From Prosapia bicincta (taxonomy: Eukaryota > Arthropoda > Insecta > Hemiptera > Cercopidae), in contig JBAIZL010000028.1 in NCBI GenBank assembly GCA_036971475.1, forward strand, positions 620,001 through 684,000: DNA of 64,000 nt. Reading direction: 5' to 3'. A program made the position numbers and the translations under genes. Shown piece by piece: positions 10,702 through 22,700 of the stretch. Numbering within the stretch: the stretch's first letter is position 1; the number at the start of each line of letters is the position of its first letter. The notes beneath the pieces were generated by a model. That model was not told the DNA's origin and did not search any database. It saw only the letters and a list, made by a program, of their open reading frames with translations.

Positions 10702-10724
10702 GTTTTCTTGTATTCACTTATCAC
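10010..10724 (-). mobile_element. Penelope-like element B, GIY-YIG endonuclease portion
   Basis: On the minus strand, 10724-10311 is open for 137 codons. It has NKFITLTYINKLTNKIAHQF, then PGVYKLKCNNCNKFYIG and QTGRSFAERYKEHK, a complete-looking GIY-YIG start (GVYKL, FYIGQTGRSF). After a frameshift near 10305 it continues as ILHTCNKGHKLNTLEQYEIYRH and ILNEQTRHRSHILFN, colinear with the C-terminal domain of element A but clearly diverged. The reverse transcriptase is absent. The upstream side is replaced by a (TA)n/(CA)n run at about 10653-10700, which is translated as Ile-Tyr repeats and is not native protein. The 3' end near 10030-10060 keeps AAAACGTTTTCTCC but has lost the hammerhead-like core. 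Confidence 0.8.
10653..10700. repeat. (TA)n(CA)n microsatellite
   Basis: Uninterrupted TA dinucleotides followed by CA dinucleotides, adjoining the truncated side of Penelope-like element B. Confidence 0.95.
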
Positions 10725-10990
10725 TTACACTTTAATGTACTTAAACAGAACAAGAATCTTAATTGGTATATTTGGGAGTCGACTTTTGAGGAGCTATTAA
10801 TTACATGCTCTAATTTCCAACCTTTTTTGAGACTGATGTGTGTGTGTATATGTACACATACAAGGATTTTTATGTTAAAAGTATTTTTTTTATGAAAAAT
10901 AGGATTGGTTTGAATTTTCTTGTTTTTTTATAAAATCTTAATTGACTAATAAAGTAAAAATGTCTAATTAAGTTTTTTCTAAAGAAGCAT
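10725..10990. other. no recognisable feature
   Basis: AT-rich DNA between Penelope-like element B and the insertion site of the Jockey element at 11004. It includes a short GT run near 10838-10850. Confidence 0.45.
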
Positions 10991-11003
10991 TATTTTAGAA
11001 GTT
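10991..11003. other. target-site duplication, left copy
   Basis: TATTTTAGAAGTT, repeated exactly at 15847-15859 just after the A-rich 3' end of the Jockey element. A perfect 13-bp direct repeat at both ends marks insertion by target-primed reverse transcription. Confidence 0.85.
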
Positions 11004-11489
11004 CCCCGCAGGGGGTGCGGACTACGAAGGATTTGGCGCCCCTCGCGGTACCCTAGCCTAACACTACACCACTCACAAAGCCCCCCCCCCACACACACAC
11101 ACATGCACATATACACATACACTAACATCTTCACTTAGGGAATTTGACAGTTCAGAACCATTGCGCGTTGGGAGTGCTGAAAGGTCCAGAGCTTGACAAA
11201 CTCTGGTCTGGGACGCTGATGTGAGCTTGCTCTGCCGAAGACGTATGCGCGGTTGCTGGTCCGCTAGCCACTTCGGTCCTTGGTCAGGGAGTGTCCGCGG
11301 TGCACAGGTGTCGGAGCCTGTGCACAATATTACGAGTTCTCACTGATGCCCATCCAGTCGAGCTAAGGAGGAAACTATGGGCCCCAGAGTTCCGGGGGTT
11401 GGAAATGATCGAAAGTGATCCATGGGTGTACCCGTTCTCATAGTCTCGCCCGTAACGCCTGACACGATGGTTAGCTTAAAAAATAATTT

Positions 11490-12568
11490 ATGGAAAACCA
11501 ACAAACGTCCAACCAGTTTAATGTAAAGAGGCGTCGTGAGGTTTCTCCGAAAATGCCTAGGGAAGTAAATACGATGAAAGAAATGGATTTAGCATCATCA
11601 AAGTTCTTAATTGTGTTTTGCACAGAAGCTGGAAAAGATCTTTCGAAGGTATCGCCTTTTGTAATCCAAAAGGCTATAACTGGATGTGCAGCAGGACCTG
11701 TCTCTTCCATAAGGAAGTTACGGAACGGAACACTGCTGTTAGAAACAAGCAATTCGAAGCAGTCACAGTTATTATTAAAAATGACCTCCTTCTTTGATCA
11801 GGTCAAGGTTTCGGTGGCTCCCCACAAAACCTTGAACTCATCAAAGGGAGTAATATCATGCAGGGATCTGTTGTATGTCCGTGAGGACGAAATCAAAACA
11901 GAACTGGTATCAGAAGGTGTAACAGATGTCGTACGAATTATGAGGATGGAAAACTGTCAGAGAGTTCCAACAACATCAATTATCCTGACATTCGGGAAAC
12001 CATCTATCCCGGAATATTTATATGCTGGCTATCAACGGCTTCCTGTTAGGCCCTACGTTCCCAATCCACGCCGATGCTTTAAATGCCAACGTTTTGGACA
12101 CCTAAGTCCTTTTTGCTCCAAGCCAGAGGTATGCGGACAGTGTGCATCTGAAGGACATACTGAGAAGGTTTGCACAAGTGCTCCGAAATGCCCAAACTGT
12201 GCTGGTGATCACCCTGCTCGCTCCTTTAATTGCCCAAAGTTCAAGGAGGAGAAAGCGGTCCTCAGCATAATGGCAAAGGACAAAACATCTTTCCACGAAG
12301 CAAAAAAGAAGTTCAAGTCAACTCAACCTAGACTTGAAACGAAATCTTATGCCTCAGCTATCACCACTGAGAAGTCGTGTTCCAACTGCGTTGAGCTATA
12401 TAAAAAAAAAAAATTGAACTGCTCACTGAGCAGGTTAGTCATTTATTAGCATTGGTGACGAAAACTTCTGTTTCCAACTCAAAGAATAATGTCGAATGTG
12501 CGGTGAAAGCTATTCTAGCCCGTAACTGTGTTGATGCCGTTCCTGTGAGCTTAATAACTCCCTTATAA
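11490..12568 (+). pseudogene. LINE ORF1 nucleic-acid-binding protein with zinc knuckles, frameshifted near its end
   Basis: ORF1 proteins of Jockey-group LINEs coat the element RNA. This one opens at 11490 with MENQQTSNQF and reads to 12449. Three knuckles lie at about residues 195-250: CFKCQRFGHLSPFC, CGQCASEGHTEKVC and CPNCAGDHPARSFNCP. A run of A at about 12401-12412 has shifted the frame. Restoring it by reading the neighbouring frame extends the protein to a stop at 12566-12568, with residues such as HLLALVTKTSVSNSKNN. The start is the first ATG after a long 5' leader and the only one upstream of the conserved part in this frame. The N-terminal 190 residues have no motif I can name. Confidence 0.8.
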
Positions 12569-14304
12569 GCAGTGGCAATTCAAACAGCTGTTCCGTACAA
12601 ACTCACTCTCTGTTGTGTCTACCTTCCACCAAGTGACAACCTGCAACAGAGAGATCTTGTAGACCTTATAAATCAGTTATCGACTCCGTTGTTATTAGTG
12701 GGCGATTTCAATGCCCACCATGTTTCATGGGGTTCCCCAGAATGCAGCCCGCGAGGTCATCTGATCGAAAGCATCAGATCGGAACTGGATTTATACCTGC
12801 TAAATGACGGTTCTCCGACACATTTAGCAGCGTCAACAGTTGGATGGACAGCTGTAGACTTGTCATTATGCAGTCCTGCTTTGGCTACAAGGCTAAAATG
12901 ATCGGCATTGCCTGATCTTTACAGTAGCGATCACATTCCTATTGATATCTCTTTGTGTGACTCCTCACCCTGTTGTGTTCGACATCCCCGTTGGATCCTG
13001 AAAAAAGCCAACTGGGAACAATTTTCACAAGATCTAGAAAAACTGGACGTGGAAGACCTGGCTTCAATTGATGATATTGTAAATTCAATTACCAAAACTA
13101 TTTTGAATGCCGCCGGAAAGGCAATTCCGAAAACCTCATCCAAACCACGATGACCACCTGTTCCGTGGTGGAATGATGAGTGCACTGTGATCCTTCGTCA
13201 ACGGAGAAAAGCTCTGAACCAGTTCAAGAGACATCCAACAAGTGAAAACCTGGAAAAATATAAAATCTTCCATGCGAAAGCACGGAGAATCTTTAGGCAA
13301 AGTAAACGAGAATCATGGTCGCAGTACATTGGGTCAATTACAAGAGCTACAGCTCCATCCACAGTATGGAAGAAATTACGATCAGTCTGTGGCATTTTTG
13401 TTCCGATGCCATTAATTTCATTAAGGCATTCGGATTGTGTTTTGACTACGGACTGTAAGGAAATTGCCAATGTGCTAGCGTTATCGTTTTCAAAACATTC
13501 TTCATCTTCTGCATACAAGGACGCTTTCTAGGTGTACAAACGTAAACAGGAAGCCCTACCTTCCACCGTTGGATTGTCTGGAGATTCTTGTTTACGACGA
13601 ACTAGAGTCAGCTCTCCCGTCAACGAAGGATTCAGCTCCAGGCCCGGATGATATTGTATACTCCATGATTAAAAATCTACCACCGTCGACAAAACTAGTT
13701 CTCCTTCCGTATACAACCGTATATTCGAGATGCACGGTTTTCCCGATGCATGGTTAGAAGAGACAATAATTCCTCTTCTAAAACAAGGAAAGGACAAAAC
13801 TAATCCCAGTAGTTACAGACCCATCTCTCTGACCAGCTGCTTATGCAAACTACTCTAGAAGGTGGTCAACCGTCGTCTTGTCTGGTATCTAGAAACAAAC
13901 AAACTTCTTTCTAACGTGCAGTGTGGTTCTAGACAAGGACGTTCATCAGTTGACCAATTGGTTTTGTTGGAGTCAGCTATACAGAATGCCTTCATCTTAA
14001 GACAAACACTGGTAGCTGTTTTCTTTGACCTTGAGAAGGCATATGACATGGCATGGAGAAGAGGAATTTTGAACGTATTGAAATCATTGGGTATACAAGG
14101 TACATTCTCGCTTTTATACAAAATTATTTGAATAACAGGACTTTCCGTGTACGTCTAGGAGGCATATATTCTGATCATTGCGAACTAGAGAATGGTGTAC
14201 TACAGGGTGGCGTTTTGAGTGTGACGCTGTTTGCTGTTGCCATTAACAGCGTCACTTCAAACGTACAGTCACCGGTCCACTGTTCCCTGTTTGTAGACGA
14301 TTTT

Positions 14305-14354
<50 letters not shown>

Positions 14355-15690
14355 TGCTAGAAGTATGGCAACAGTGGAAAGATCCTTACAATTAGTCATT
14401 AATAAATTGCAAGAATGGACCAAATCTACGGGCTTCAAGTTTTCGGCTTCGAAGACGCAGTGTATAGCATTTAGTCGCCGCAGGCAACACCAGGAACCTA
14501 TCCTTTATCTTGATGGTACGCGGCTTCAAACCGCGGATAATGTGAGATTTTTTGGTCTTTTATTGGATAAAAGACTTTCATGGAATCAGCATGTGCGTGA
14601 TTTGAGGACCCGGTGCAGCAAGATATTGGATATGTTGAGAGTTCTAAGTGGTACAAATTGGGGAGCAGACAGAACCTGTATGCTCCGTTTCTATCTCGCC
14701 GTTGTGAGATCGCGAATAGATTACGGCCATATAGCCTATTCATCTGCTCGACCTACGGTTCTGAAACTCCTGGATTCAATACATCACGCTGGCCTTAGAC
14801 TTTCTACTGGTGCTTTCTACATGGTGCTGATAAAGCCCAATCTCTAGCCTTCTAGTTGAAGCTGGAGAACCATCTCTCTCAATGCGACGTCAAATGCTAC
14901 AAATTTTATATTACACTGGTCTTCGAAGTAAACCTAATTATCCGGCATTCAAAGCAGTTTTTGATAACTACCTCGAGAATCGTTACAATGTGCGTCAACG
15001 TTCAACTGCTCCCTTCGGAATAAGAACGTTGCGCATTTTTAGCAATCTAAATTTAGAACTTCCACCTATATTCGAACGATCATCATGCTACATCCCTCCA
15101 TGGGTCCAGTTACCTAAAACACAATACTCCTGGCGTTATTTATCGTCAGGAGTTTTGCAGATTCAACAAACTCACCAACATACTGTGACTATATTCACAG
15201 ACAGTTCAAAACTGGACAATGGGATAGGCAGATGAAGGTGCAAAATTAGCTACAAGTATGGTACCATCGACACAACGTGTGATGGCATCAGATTTTGTAT
15301 GCAATGTTAAAACTATACTATTCTCTGTTTGGTATGAAGAATGGCAAAATGTAAATAGAAACAAGCTGAGGGACATCAAAAATACCGTCCGACCATGGAG
15401 GACATCTGTTCGTTCGAATCGTAGGGAGGAAGTGGTGGTACTCGACTTTGCATCGGCCACTCTTTGTAACGCATGGATGGTTGATGCAACATGAGGATCC
15501 ACCACTATGTCCGTTTTGTAGAAATAATATTACAATCAAGCATATCCTGTTGATTGTGATGAGTTGACAAATTTGTATATACGTTATGATCTTCGAGGTA
15601 GTTTAAAGGTGGTTTTAAGGGACGATGTCACGGCTATCGACCTTGTCCTCGCTTTCTTACGCCACCTGAATCTATTTAATAATATTTAAA
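12569..15690 (+). pseudogene. LINE ORF2: endonuclease, reverse transcriptase, RNase H; disrupted
   Basis: Open pieces in order: 12572-12898 (CCVYLPPSDNLQQRDLVDL and the catalytic GDFNAHH near 12702-12722), 12908-13153 (YSSDHIPI, the terminal SDH motif of the nuclease), 13187-13531, 13569-13757 (APGPDD), PISLTSC near 13820, 13862-14131 (FFDLEKAYDMAW, RT motif A), 14053-14847 (LQGGVLS, then LFVDDF, the catalytic site at about 14291-14308), and 14882-15235 (TVTIFTDSSKLDNGIG, the start of RNase H). The first roughly 95 residues of the nuclease, with the QET Glu, are missing, because ORF1 runs straight into AVAIQT. At about 15227 some 295 bp present in the 57.5-kb copy are deleted, removing most of RNase H. 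The remaining C-terminus is in shifted frames. Confidence 0.85.
14306..14351. repeat. (TA)n microsatellite within reverse transcriptase coding sequence
   Basis: About 46 bp of TA directly after the VDDF catalytic codons. The reading frame stays open across it (Ile-Tyr repeats) and resumes with MAARSMATVERSLQ. Confidence 0.95.
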
Positions 15691-15846
15691 TTATGTATAA
15701 TTTTAGTTTCTAGTTTTAGTTACAATTAGTATTAAACATTTATTTTATTTTGTTTAGTTTGGTTAGTTTTGTTTTGTAACACTTATTTAAAATAAAACTT
15801 TAGTTAGGTGATGATAACCTCGATAGGTTTTTCGCCTGGAAAAAAA

Positions 15847-15859
15847 TATTTTAGAAGTT
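15847..15859. other. target-site duplication, right copy
   Basis: Exact repeat of the 13 bp at 10991-11003, immediately after the A-run of the LINE. Confidence 0.85.
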
Positions 15860-16036
15860 AATCAATTATAGTGCACATCATAGTACAATTTTTCTGTTTG
15901 GAATTGAGTTTTAATAATTTTTTAAAACAGCAAATGACTCATTTCAATTTTTTATTACTTCTTGTTGCATTATTTGCTTCATATTAAACTTTATCTACTA
16001 GTTATACAGTTTTACATATTAATTGATTTAATTTTT

Positions 16037-16869
16037 ACGTGAGCTACTAGTTTTTAACTAAAAACACTTGTACATATGATACACTTGCCTATAGTAGCAC
16101 TTACTGTTATGATTGTTGGAATGCCGTTTCGGGAGATGAGTCTCATTGTAAACTCAGATCATATCTGACCTCTTGGTTGTTTTAGGTTAGGATGTGGATG
16201 GGAGTTAGAATATTAGAGTAGAGCTGTAGGTGTATTTTTAAAAGTACTGGGGTTATAATGTCAAAAAGTGTATGTGAGTTATAATGTAATTAGGTGTTGA
16301 GTATGTGTGAAGGGTATAGTTTTAAATGTTTTTATATCTCAAATTGTTTGGTTGTCTATCATTGGTTGTTTTGTTTGTGAAGAATTTGTAAGTTTGATGT
16401 TGTGATTGCGTAGTTATGGCTTGTGGATATAAGATGTTCGGCAAAGTTTAATTGGGTGTTTTTTTGTGAGCGCTTTTATGTGTTCTTGGTAGCTTGTGTA
16501 AAACGACCTCCCTGTTTGGCCTATGTAAACAACTGGTGAACGAAGTGCAAGTTAGTTTATATGTATCTACATAACAGCAGATTTGTATGTGTTTTTGTTT
16601 ATGTTGTTGGGTTTAAATTGTTTATTGAGGGTGTCTTGTGTAGAGCAGGCTATTATATAATTGTATTGGGTAGTTTATGGGTTTTGGGTGATCTGTATGG
16701 TATTGCTAAGTATTTTATCAGTTTGTCACGTTGTGTATTTGGAGTTGGGTTATTGAGTTTATGTTTTAAGCAGTTGTATAATTTATCAATTATTGTTGTG
16801 TTTGTGCAATATGTTTTATGGTGTTTAATTCTTGGTGGTGTTCTTGTTTTTCTAAACGTGTTTTTATAA
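16037..16869 (-). mobile_element. Penelope-like element C, GIY-YIG remnant with end module
   Basis: On the minus strand VYIGQTGRSFYTSYQEHIKAL is encoded at about 16470-16532, a GIY-YIG nuclease signature. Upstream (16600-16869, minus) shifted frames give KQEHHQELNTIKHIAQTQ and IKYLAIPYRSPK, similar in style to the linker between reverse transcriptase and nuclease in this superfamily. The 3' end module at 16037-16165 (ACGTGAGCTACTAG, then CCGTTTCGGGAGATGAG and CATTGTAAACTCAGA) is the same repeat found at 1063, 2234 and 33503, which assigns those solo copies to this lineage. The protein is too decayed to be functional. Confidence 0.75.
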
Positions 16870-18360
16870 CAGAATGATATATCACCTACTTTATCATATA
16901 TTTTTAATTATCTTAGCAAGAAATAAGTAAATGATTAATATACGTTTGTCCCAACTTGTAAAAAGTTAACCATGAAATGGAAAATCATAAAGAAAACTCT
17001 TATGATTAGCCTTGGATCCCTCTGATGTAGTAGGATTGGGAGAATTATGGTTTCCATCCTATATGAAAAATGAACTTTGAAATCAGGGGCAGATTACAAC
17101 TCTGTGGGGGCCCTGACAAAAGTTGCCCAACAAAAACAAGTTTTGATTTCTGATTATAAAACTTGTTATAAATCAGTTGTGGGCTCCACTGGCTGTAACT
17201 CTCCAAACCCTTGCATTAACATAACCCTCTCTGAAGTATAGGGATCCACCTGTAATAAACCACCATGGTAGAGGAATGATATAGGAAAGAAATTGGCCAT
17301 AAATCACCTTTTGGTTATTCTAGAGAGGGGTAGAAAGAGAATTGCATCAATCTGGTAACTATACATATTATCTGCTGTGTAACAAGGTTATATATAGTAT
17401 GAATTTTACATGCATCCTTCATAGAAAAATTTTTAAAAATCGGGGCTAGTTGAAACATAAGGAGTATGTTTAAAAAAAAGGAGATGGTATAAAAAAAGTG
17501 CTAAACAGAGCAAAGTGCAATAACAAACATAATTATCGATATATCTTCAGAACATGTTTTTGATTCGTTTTATAAGTATTGTAACGAGGGTGAGCGATTT
17601 GCATTTTTACCAGCACTATTAGCACCACGTATGGGGGAATTACAATTTTCCAAAATTATTAATTTTGGGGGCGTGAGCGAGAGTTGTAATAATTTTTTTC
17701 GTATCCCTGATGACTTTCTGCATCGCCCGGTATAATGTTTTCGCTAAAATCGTACATGTGGGCAAGTGAAATAAATACCATATCGTTATTTAGAGATATA
17801 AATATCTTTATTTAACTTACTTAGAGATATTAATATTAAGATTTCACCTACTTGAGTTAAAATAACAGATTTAAACAAATTATGAAACACTTTATATACG
17901 GTTTTTGAAGTTTATCATATTATATTACGTCCTTTTAGGTTAGAATGTCCTAGGTTTGTACTGGGATTGAGATGAAACAAACATAATTCGTTTTGTACAT
18001 GGGTCACAGATATCGCACGATATTCATATAGATTGTAGATGTATAGAAAATTCTCGACATATTTGATTCAGCCTTAAAAAAGACTTATTTTTTTATTACA
18101 AAATCAGGTGAATCGATTAAAAATTATATTGTTCAAGATAAATTAATATCAAAATTTCATATATATCGTAAGGATAAAATAATGTTATATAGTACCACTT
18201 ATAGAAAATAATATTTTATATTTTTAATTAAAAAAAACAGTAATAATACTATTTTCTACACAATTATCTACCAACAAAGTTGTAATTTGTAGGTGTTTAA
18301 TTTAAACCAAATTGTTTAATATAAATGTAGTGAAACCTTATATTCAAGCCCATCAGATAA
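16870..18360. other. AT-rich DNA with one dispersed repeat
   Basis: No gene seen. At about 17597-17752 there is a block with GACTTTCTGCATCGCCCGGT followed by TTTTCGCTAAAAT. Similar strings recur near 23925, 24335 and 31595, so a short dispersed repeat is present. The palindrome-like AATTTTCCAAAATTATTAAT sits within it. Confidence 0.45.
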
Positions 18361-18513
18361 TCGATTTGAAAACAAATTCCTACAGATGTCGGGCAGTGGC
18401 ACGCTAGTGTCGCTTACCCATGATGCAACGTTTCTTTGGCATGTGCCTTCTGTGTCGTCCATTTTGCAGGTTTCCGTGAGAAATTTTGTTGAGATTGGGA
18501 AGTCTTCTCAACG
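18361..18513 (+). promoter_or_regulatory. possible promoter and non-coding first exon
   Basis: Markedly less AT-rich than its surroundings, with GTGTCGTCCATTTTGCAGG and no TATA box. It ends in a good donor, CTCAACG|GTAAGG, at 18513/18514. It could be the first exon of the LARP4 gene whose coding exons start at 46483 on the same strand, which would imply a 28-kb first intron, or of another gene. No transcript evidence is available. Confidence 0.25.
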
Positions 18514-19732
18514 GTAAGGACTTTCCCTTTTTACTTGGAGTTATTTAATTATTTTTTCCGTAGTTAATAATATTTTCCCCCGTAAATTTTTGTAATAGTG
18601 AAGTGAATAATAATCTAGTGTGCGCTTCAATGGTTTCTTACTGCGGTGTGTCTGCTCTGCAGAATGATTATTCTAGCTAGATAGCTAAGGGAAGCCCCAT
18701 GCACATGGTTTCCGGGTTAATTTTTTAGAGTTATTTTAGTCTAGAATTACGTGTTTTCGGTGATTTGTTGTTCATTAATATGGTTTGTGTTAAATGGTTT
18801 CATATTGCATCATTGTGAATTGGTGATTATTTCAGGAAATCAATTACATAAGATTTCTCATTACTTCATATTGGAAGGTAGGTGACTTAGGCTAATGCCT
18901 AAGGCAATGAACTAATTTCATATAAAATTGCATCTTATCACAATTTAATTTGGAAACAAATGCAGATATACGTAAATATTAGGTCTGTGTATTATGCACA
19001 TCAGCATTTTACAGTAGTGCACTTGATCTGTGTTGTAGGCTTGGCCAAGAACTAGACCAGCCTAGGTCAATTAATTGTCATTCTACATATCATTCTGTTT
19101 GAAATTTTGTGATTATTTTACATTATTTTGACTTTTAGTTTGAAATGTGTTTTTGTTGTTATAATAAGTACTTACTTTGTAGTAATGTTTAATAAATCAA
19201 TATTCATCAATAGATTTTCAAATAACTTGTGATTTTAGAAGGTTGGCAATTTTATAGGATAGCCTAATAAAACCTCCATATTGATTAAATAAAAAAAAGA
19301 ACATATTTCTGTCAAGTTTTATTAATATTGATTATTATTTAATCACTTTTATAGAAATGAATATTGAAATGTAATTTTCTAGAACAATATTTTAATAGAA
19401 AAAAATTGCACTTCAAGTAGACTTGAAATATTAGTAAGTTTAAGGAAATTTGGGATAAATATTCCAATTGTTTTTATACCGGATAAACTTGACAGTTTAA
19501 TGTTGTAATGATTATTTTTTAATATTAAAAAAAAGTTATTTTAAATTAATGCTAATAAATATTGATTATGAATACGTAATTTATATTACAAAAAGAATAA
19601 TGGAAATTATCGGTTATCAGATATCATCAGTATTGAAAAAAATGGTAATTGTAAGAATGAGAGGTCATTTGAGATTTAAAAACCACAAATGTTCATAACC
19701 ACAAAATAGGGCGACATGTACAAAAATCTTTT
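18514..19732. other. AT-rich DNA without a recognisable gene
   Basis: Nothing supported beyond general AT-richness. Confidence 0.45.
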
Positions 19733-22700
19733 GGTTAAAATTTAGTACGGCGGCCCCACACGATATTTTGGATTATTGTTCAAAAGCACGAAAAGGTACG
19801 ATATCCACAAAAAAAAAAAATTTTTTTTACTCAGTTACTTTTTTGGAGTTTAAAGTAGGGCAAATTTTTTTTGGCGGAAGCACAAGTTGTGAATAGGCGC
19901 GGAGTGATACAAACGTCTGTGACGTCACGGTACTCACTATTTAGACCTATCTTAGGGCTCCGAGAGGAAAACATTTTGTACTAATTTTTATGCTTTTACT
20001 AATTATTTCGCGTGGATATCGTATTTTTTCGTGATTTTGAACAATATTCCAAAACATCGTATGTGCCAAAAATAGCAAAAATCAACGTTAACTAACCCTC
20101 CACCACACACAAAGATTTATTAAAATCCCGCATTAAAACTACTTACCAGAAGCAAACAATCACTTATACGCACTATTTCACGCACAAAACAGAAATCATT
20201 GCACTTAAATTCTACACACACCTATTTACAGAAAACCTGCAGATAATAGGATTCTGCCGCTAAAATAAGAACATGTAGCCAACCTTCCAAATGAAAATTA
20301 TTACGTACAAAACATCTGGTCGTACACTGGTTTCCCAATCTTTAAGAAACAGGCTGAATGTAAAATTAATTATTATATATTCAATTAATATTGCACAGCA
20401 ACCTTAATAATTCTAAACATTAACAATTAGTATTTCTCTCATAACTAAGTATAATTTTGTAATTTTCCAACATAGAAGTAAAGTTACGAATATGCACGCA
20501 AGTAATATTTTTCGAACTATGTTACTTATAATTGTATATATAACTAAGCTAATGTACATATACTACGCAAATAATTACAAATAGACCGACTTTTATCTTC
20601 GGCTAGTATAACAAAACTACCTTCAAAATCTAAAACATAAACGGCGAATATTGAAAATATTATACTTCATTTTCTTGAGATATATTGATGAAATAATAGT
20701 AATTCTTTATAAAGTTAAAAAATGTTATTAAAGCACAATAGCAGCTGAAGAGAAGTTATAAATATACAGACTTATAACTTCAATTAGTATTACACAACTA
20801 CCATTGATATTGACAAATACAAAACATTGAATATTTACTCTTAACAGTTTTAATAAAAATAGTTTTAATTGAAATATTATATAATATCTCTTACATTTAT
20901 ATGTTTCATAAGTTATAAAAGTATAATTGATAATTTATACTAATTTATAATAATATCAAGAGTTATTATTCTATGTATAGGATCCATAGAGTAGACAAAT
21001 ATTTATAACTTTTGCTGGCAGTGAACAAATGCTACGGATGCCATTGTTTTGACAATTTGATTTCCTTGGGTTATTGTGCGATAGGAAATGAGAACATTCG
21101 TTGGCATATAAAAATTTTGTTTTATATTATTTTTTTGGTCTTTGAAATTACACAATCACCTTCAAAATTTAAAACATAGATAGAGATATTATCCGCGAAA
21201 GAATACATAACTTCTCTGCACGCCAGAAAATAGTCCTACATAAAAGTTAATAAACAGGTACCTTCCACAGCCTCAAAAACCAATATAATATTATATAGAA
21301 AAATTTTTTTATATGCCACGGATTGTTCTAACTCCCTATCGCACAATATCCCCAGGAAATGAAAATGGTAAAAACATTGGCTTGTAATCATACGTTCACT
21401 GCCAGCAAAATCTATTACTATTTTTGTACTCTATGAAACTTATAAATAGAACAATAATTCTTTATATTAGTATAAATTATTAATTGTACTGTTATAACTT
21501 ATTAAATATATAAATAGGAGACCTTATATAATATTTAATTTAAAACTTTGTTCACTGCCAGCAAAATTTATTACTATTTGTCTACTCTATGACACTTATA
21601 CATAGAACAATAATTCTTGATATTAGTATAAATTAATTGTACTTTTATAACTTATTAAATATATAAATGAAGGAGAGATTATATAATAGTTAAATTAAAA
21701 CTTTTACAGTTTACCTCCGTTACAGTAAATATTCAATGTTTTGGTATGTCACTCTCAATGGTAGTTGTGTAATACTATTAGAAGTTTATTTTTGTAACTT
21801 CTATTGTGCTATAATAAGATCGTCTGTCAACATTTTTGAAAAACATGAAGTATTATTATTCTTTTAAAACCTTATTTCGACAATATGAGGTATTGTATTT
21901 TTAATACTCGCAATAGAAGTTACAAAAATAAACTTCTAATAGTATTACACAACTACCATTGAGAGTGACATACCATAACATTGAATATTTACTGTAACGG
22001 AGGTAAACTGTAAAAGTTTTAATTTAACTATTATATAATCTCTCCTTCATTTATATATTTAATAAGTTATAAAAGTACAATTAATTTATACTAATATCAA
22101 GAATTATTGTTCTATGTATAAGTGTCATAGAGTAGACAAATAGTAATAAATTTTGCTGGCAGTGAACAAAGTTTTAATTTAAATATTATATAAGGTCTCT
22201 TACATTTATATATTTAATAAGTTATAACAGTACAATTAATAATTTATACTAATATAAAGAATTATTGTTCTATTTATAAGTTTCATAGAGTACAAAAATA
22301 GTAATAGATTTTGCTGGCAGTGAACGTATGATTACAAGCCAATGTTTTTACCATTTTCATTTCCTGGGGATATTGTGCGATAGGGAGTTAGAACAATCCG
22401 TGGCATATTAAAAAATTTTTCTATATAATATTATATTGGTTTTTGAGGCTGTGGAAGGTACCTGTTTATTAACTTTTATGTAGGACTATTTTCTGGCGTG
22501 CAGAGAAGTTATGTATTCTTTCGCGGATAATATCTCTATCTATGTTTTAAATTTTGAAGGTGATTGTGTAATTTCAAAGACCAAAAAAATAATATAAAAC
22601 AAAATTTTTATATGCCAACGAATGTTCTCATTTCCTATCGCACAATAACCCGAGGAAATCAAATTGTCAAAACAATGGCATCCGTAGCATTTGTTCACTG

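Larger units (their letters stand above)
11004..15846 (+). mobile_element. Jockey-type LINE with RNase H, full ends but internally deleted
   Basis: The element starts CCCCGCAGGGGG, has a GC-rich 5' leader to about 11489, ORF1 (11490-12568), ORF2 (about 12569-15690), a short 3' UTR, and ends TTTTTCGCCTGGAAAAAA. Both ends are fixed by the 13-bp target duplication. ORF2 has endonuclease, reverse transcriptase and RNase H parts in order. Two internal deletions remove the start of the endonuclease and most of RNase H, and several stops and shifts break the rest. A second copy with the same 3' end is at 57389-58486. Two simple-repeat expansions, a C-run plus CA near 11082-11105 and TA near 14306-14351, lie inside it. 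Confidence 0.9.

Noticed and set aside
10503..10895. 130-codon and 83-codon + strand ORFs
   Set aside because: Antisense of Penelope-like element B and extended by the TA/CA microsatellite.
16561..16869. 102-codon + strand ORF
   Set aside because: It is the antisense of Penelope-like element C, whose minus-strand linker motifs are recognisable; T-rich composition explains the hydrophobic translation.
17090..17240. Possible hAT-like end (GGGGCAGATTACAACTCTGT, then GGGGGCCCTGACAAA)
   Set aside because: No matching inverted end or target duplication found.
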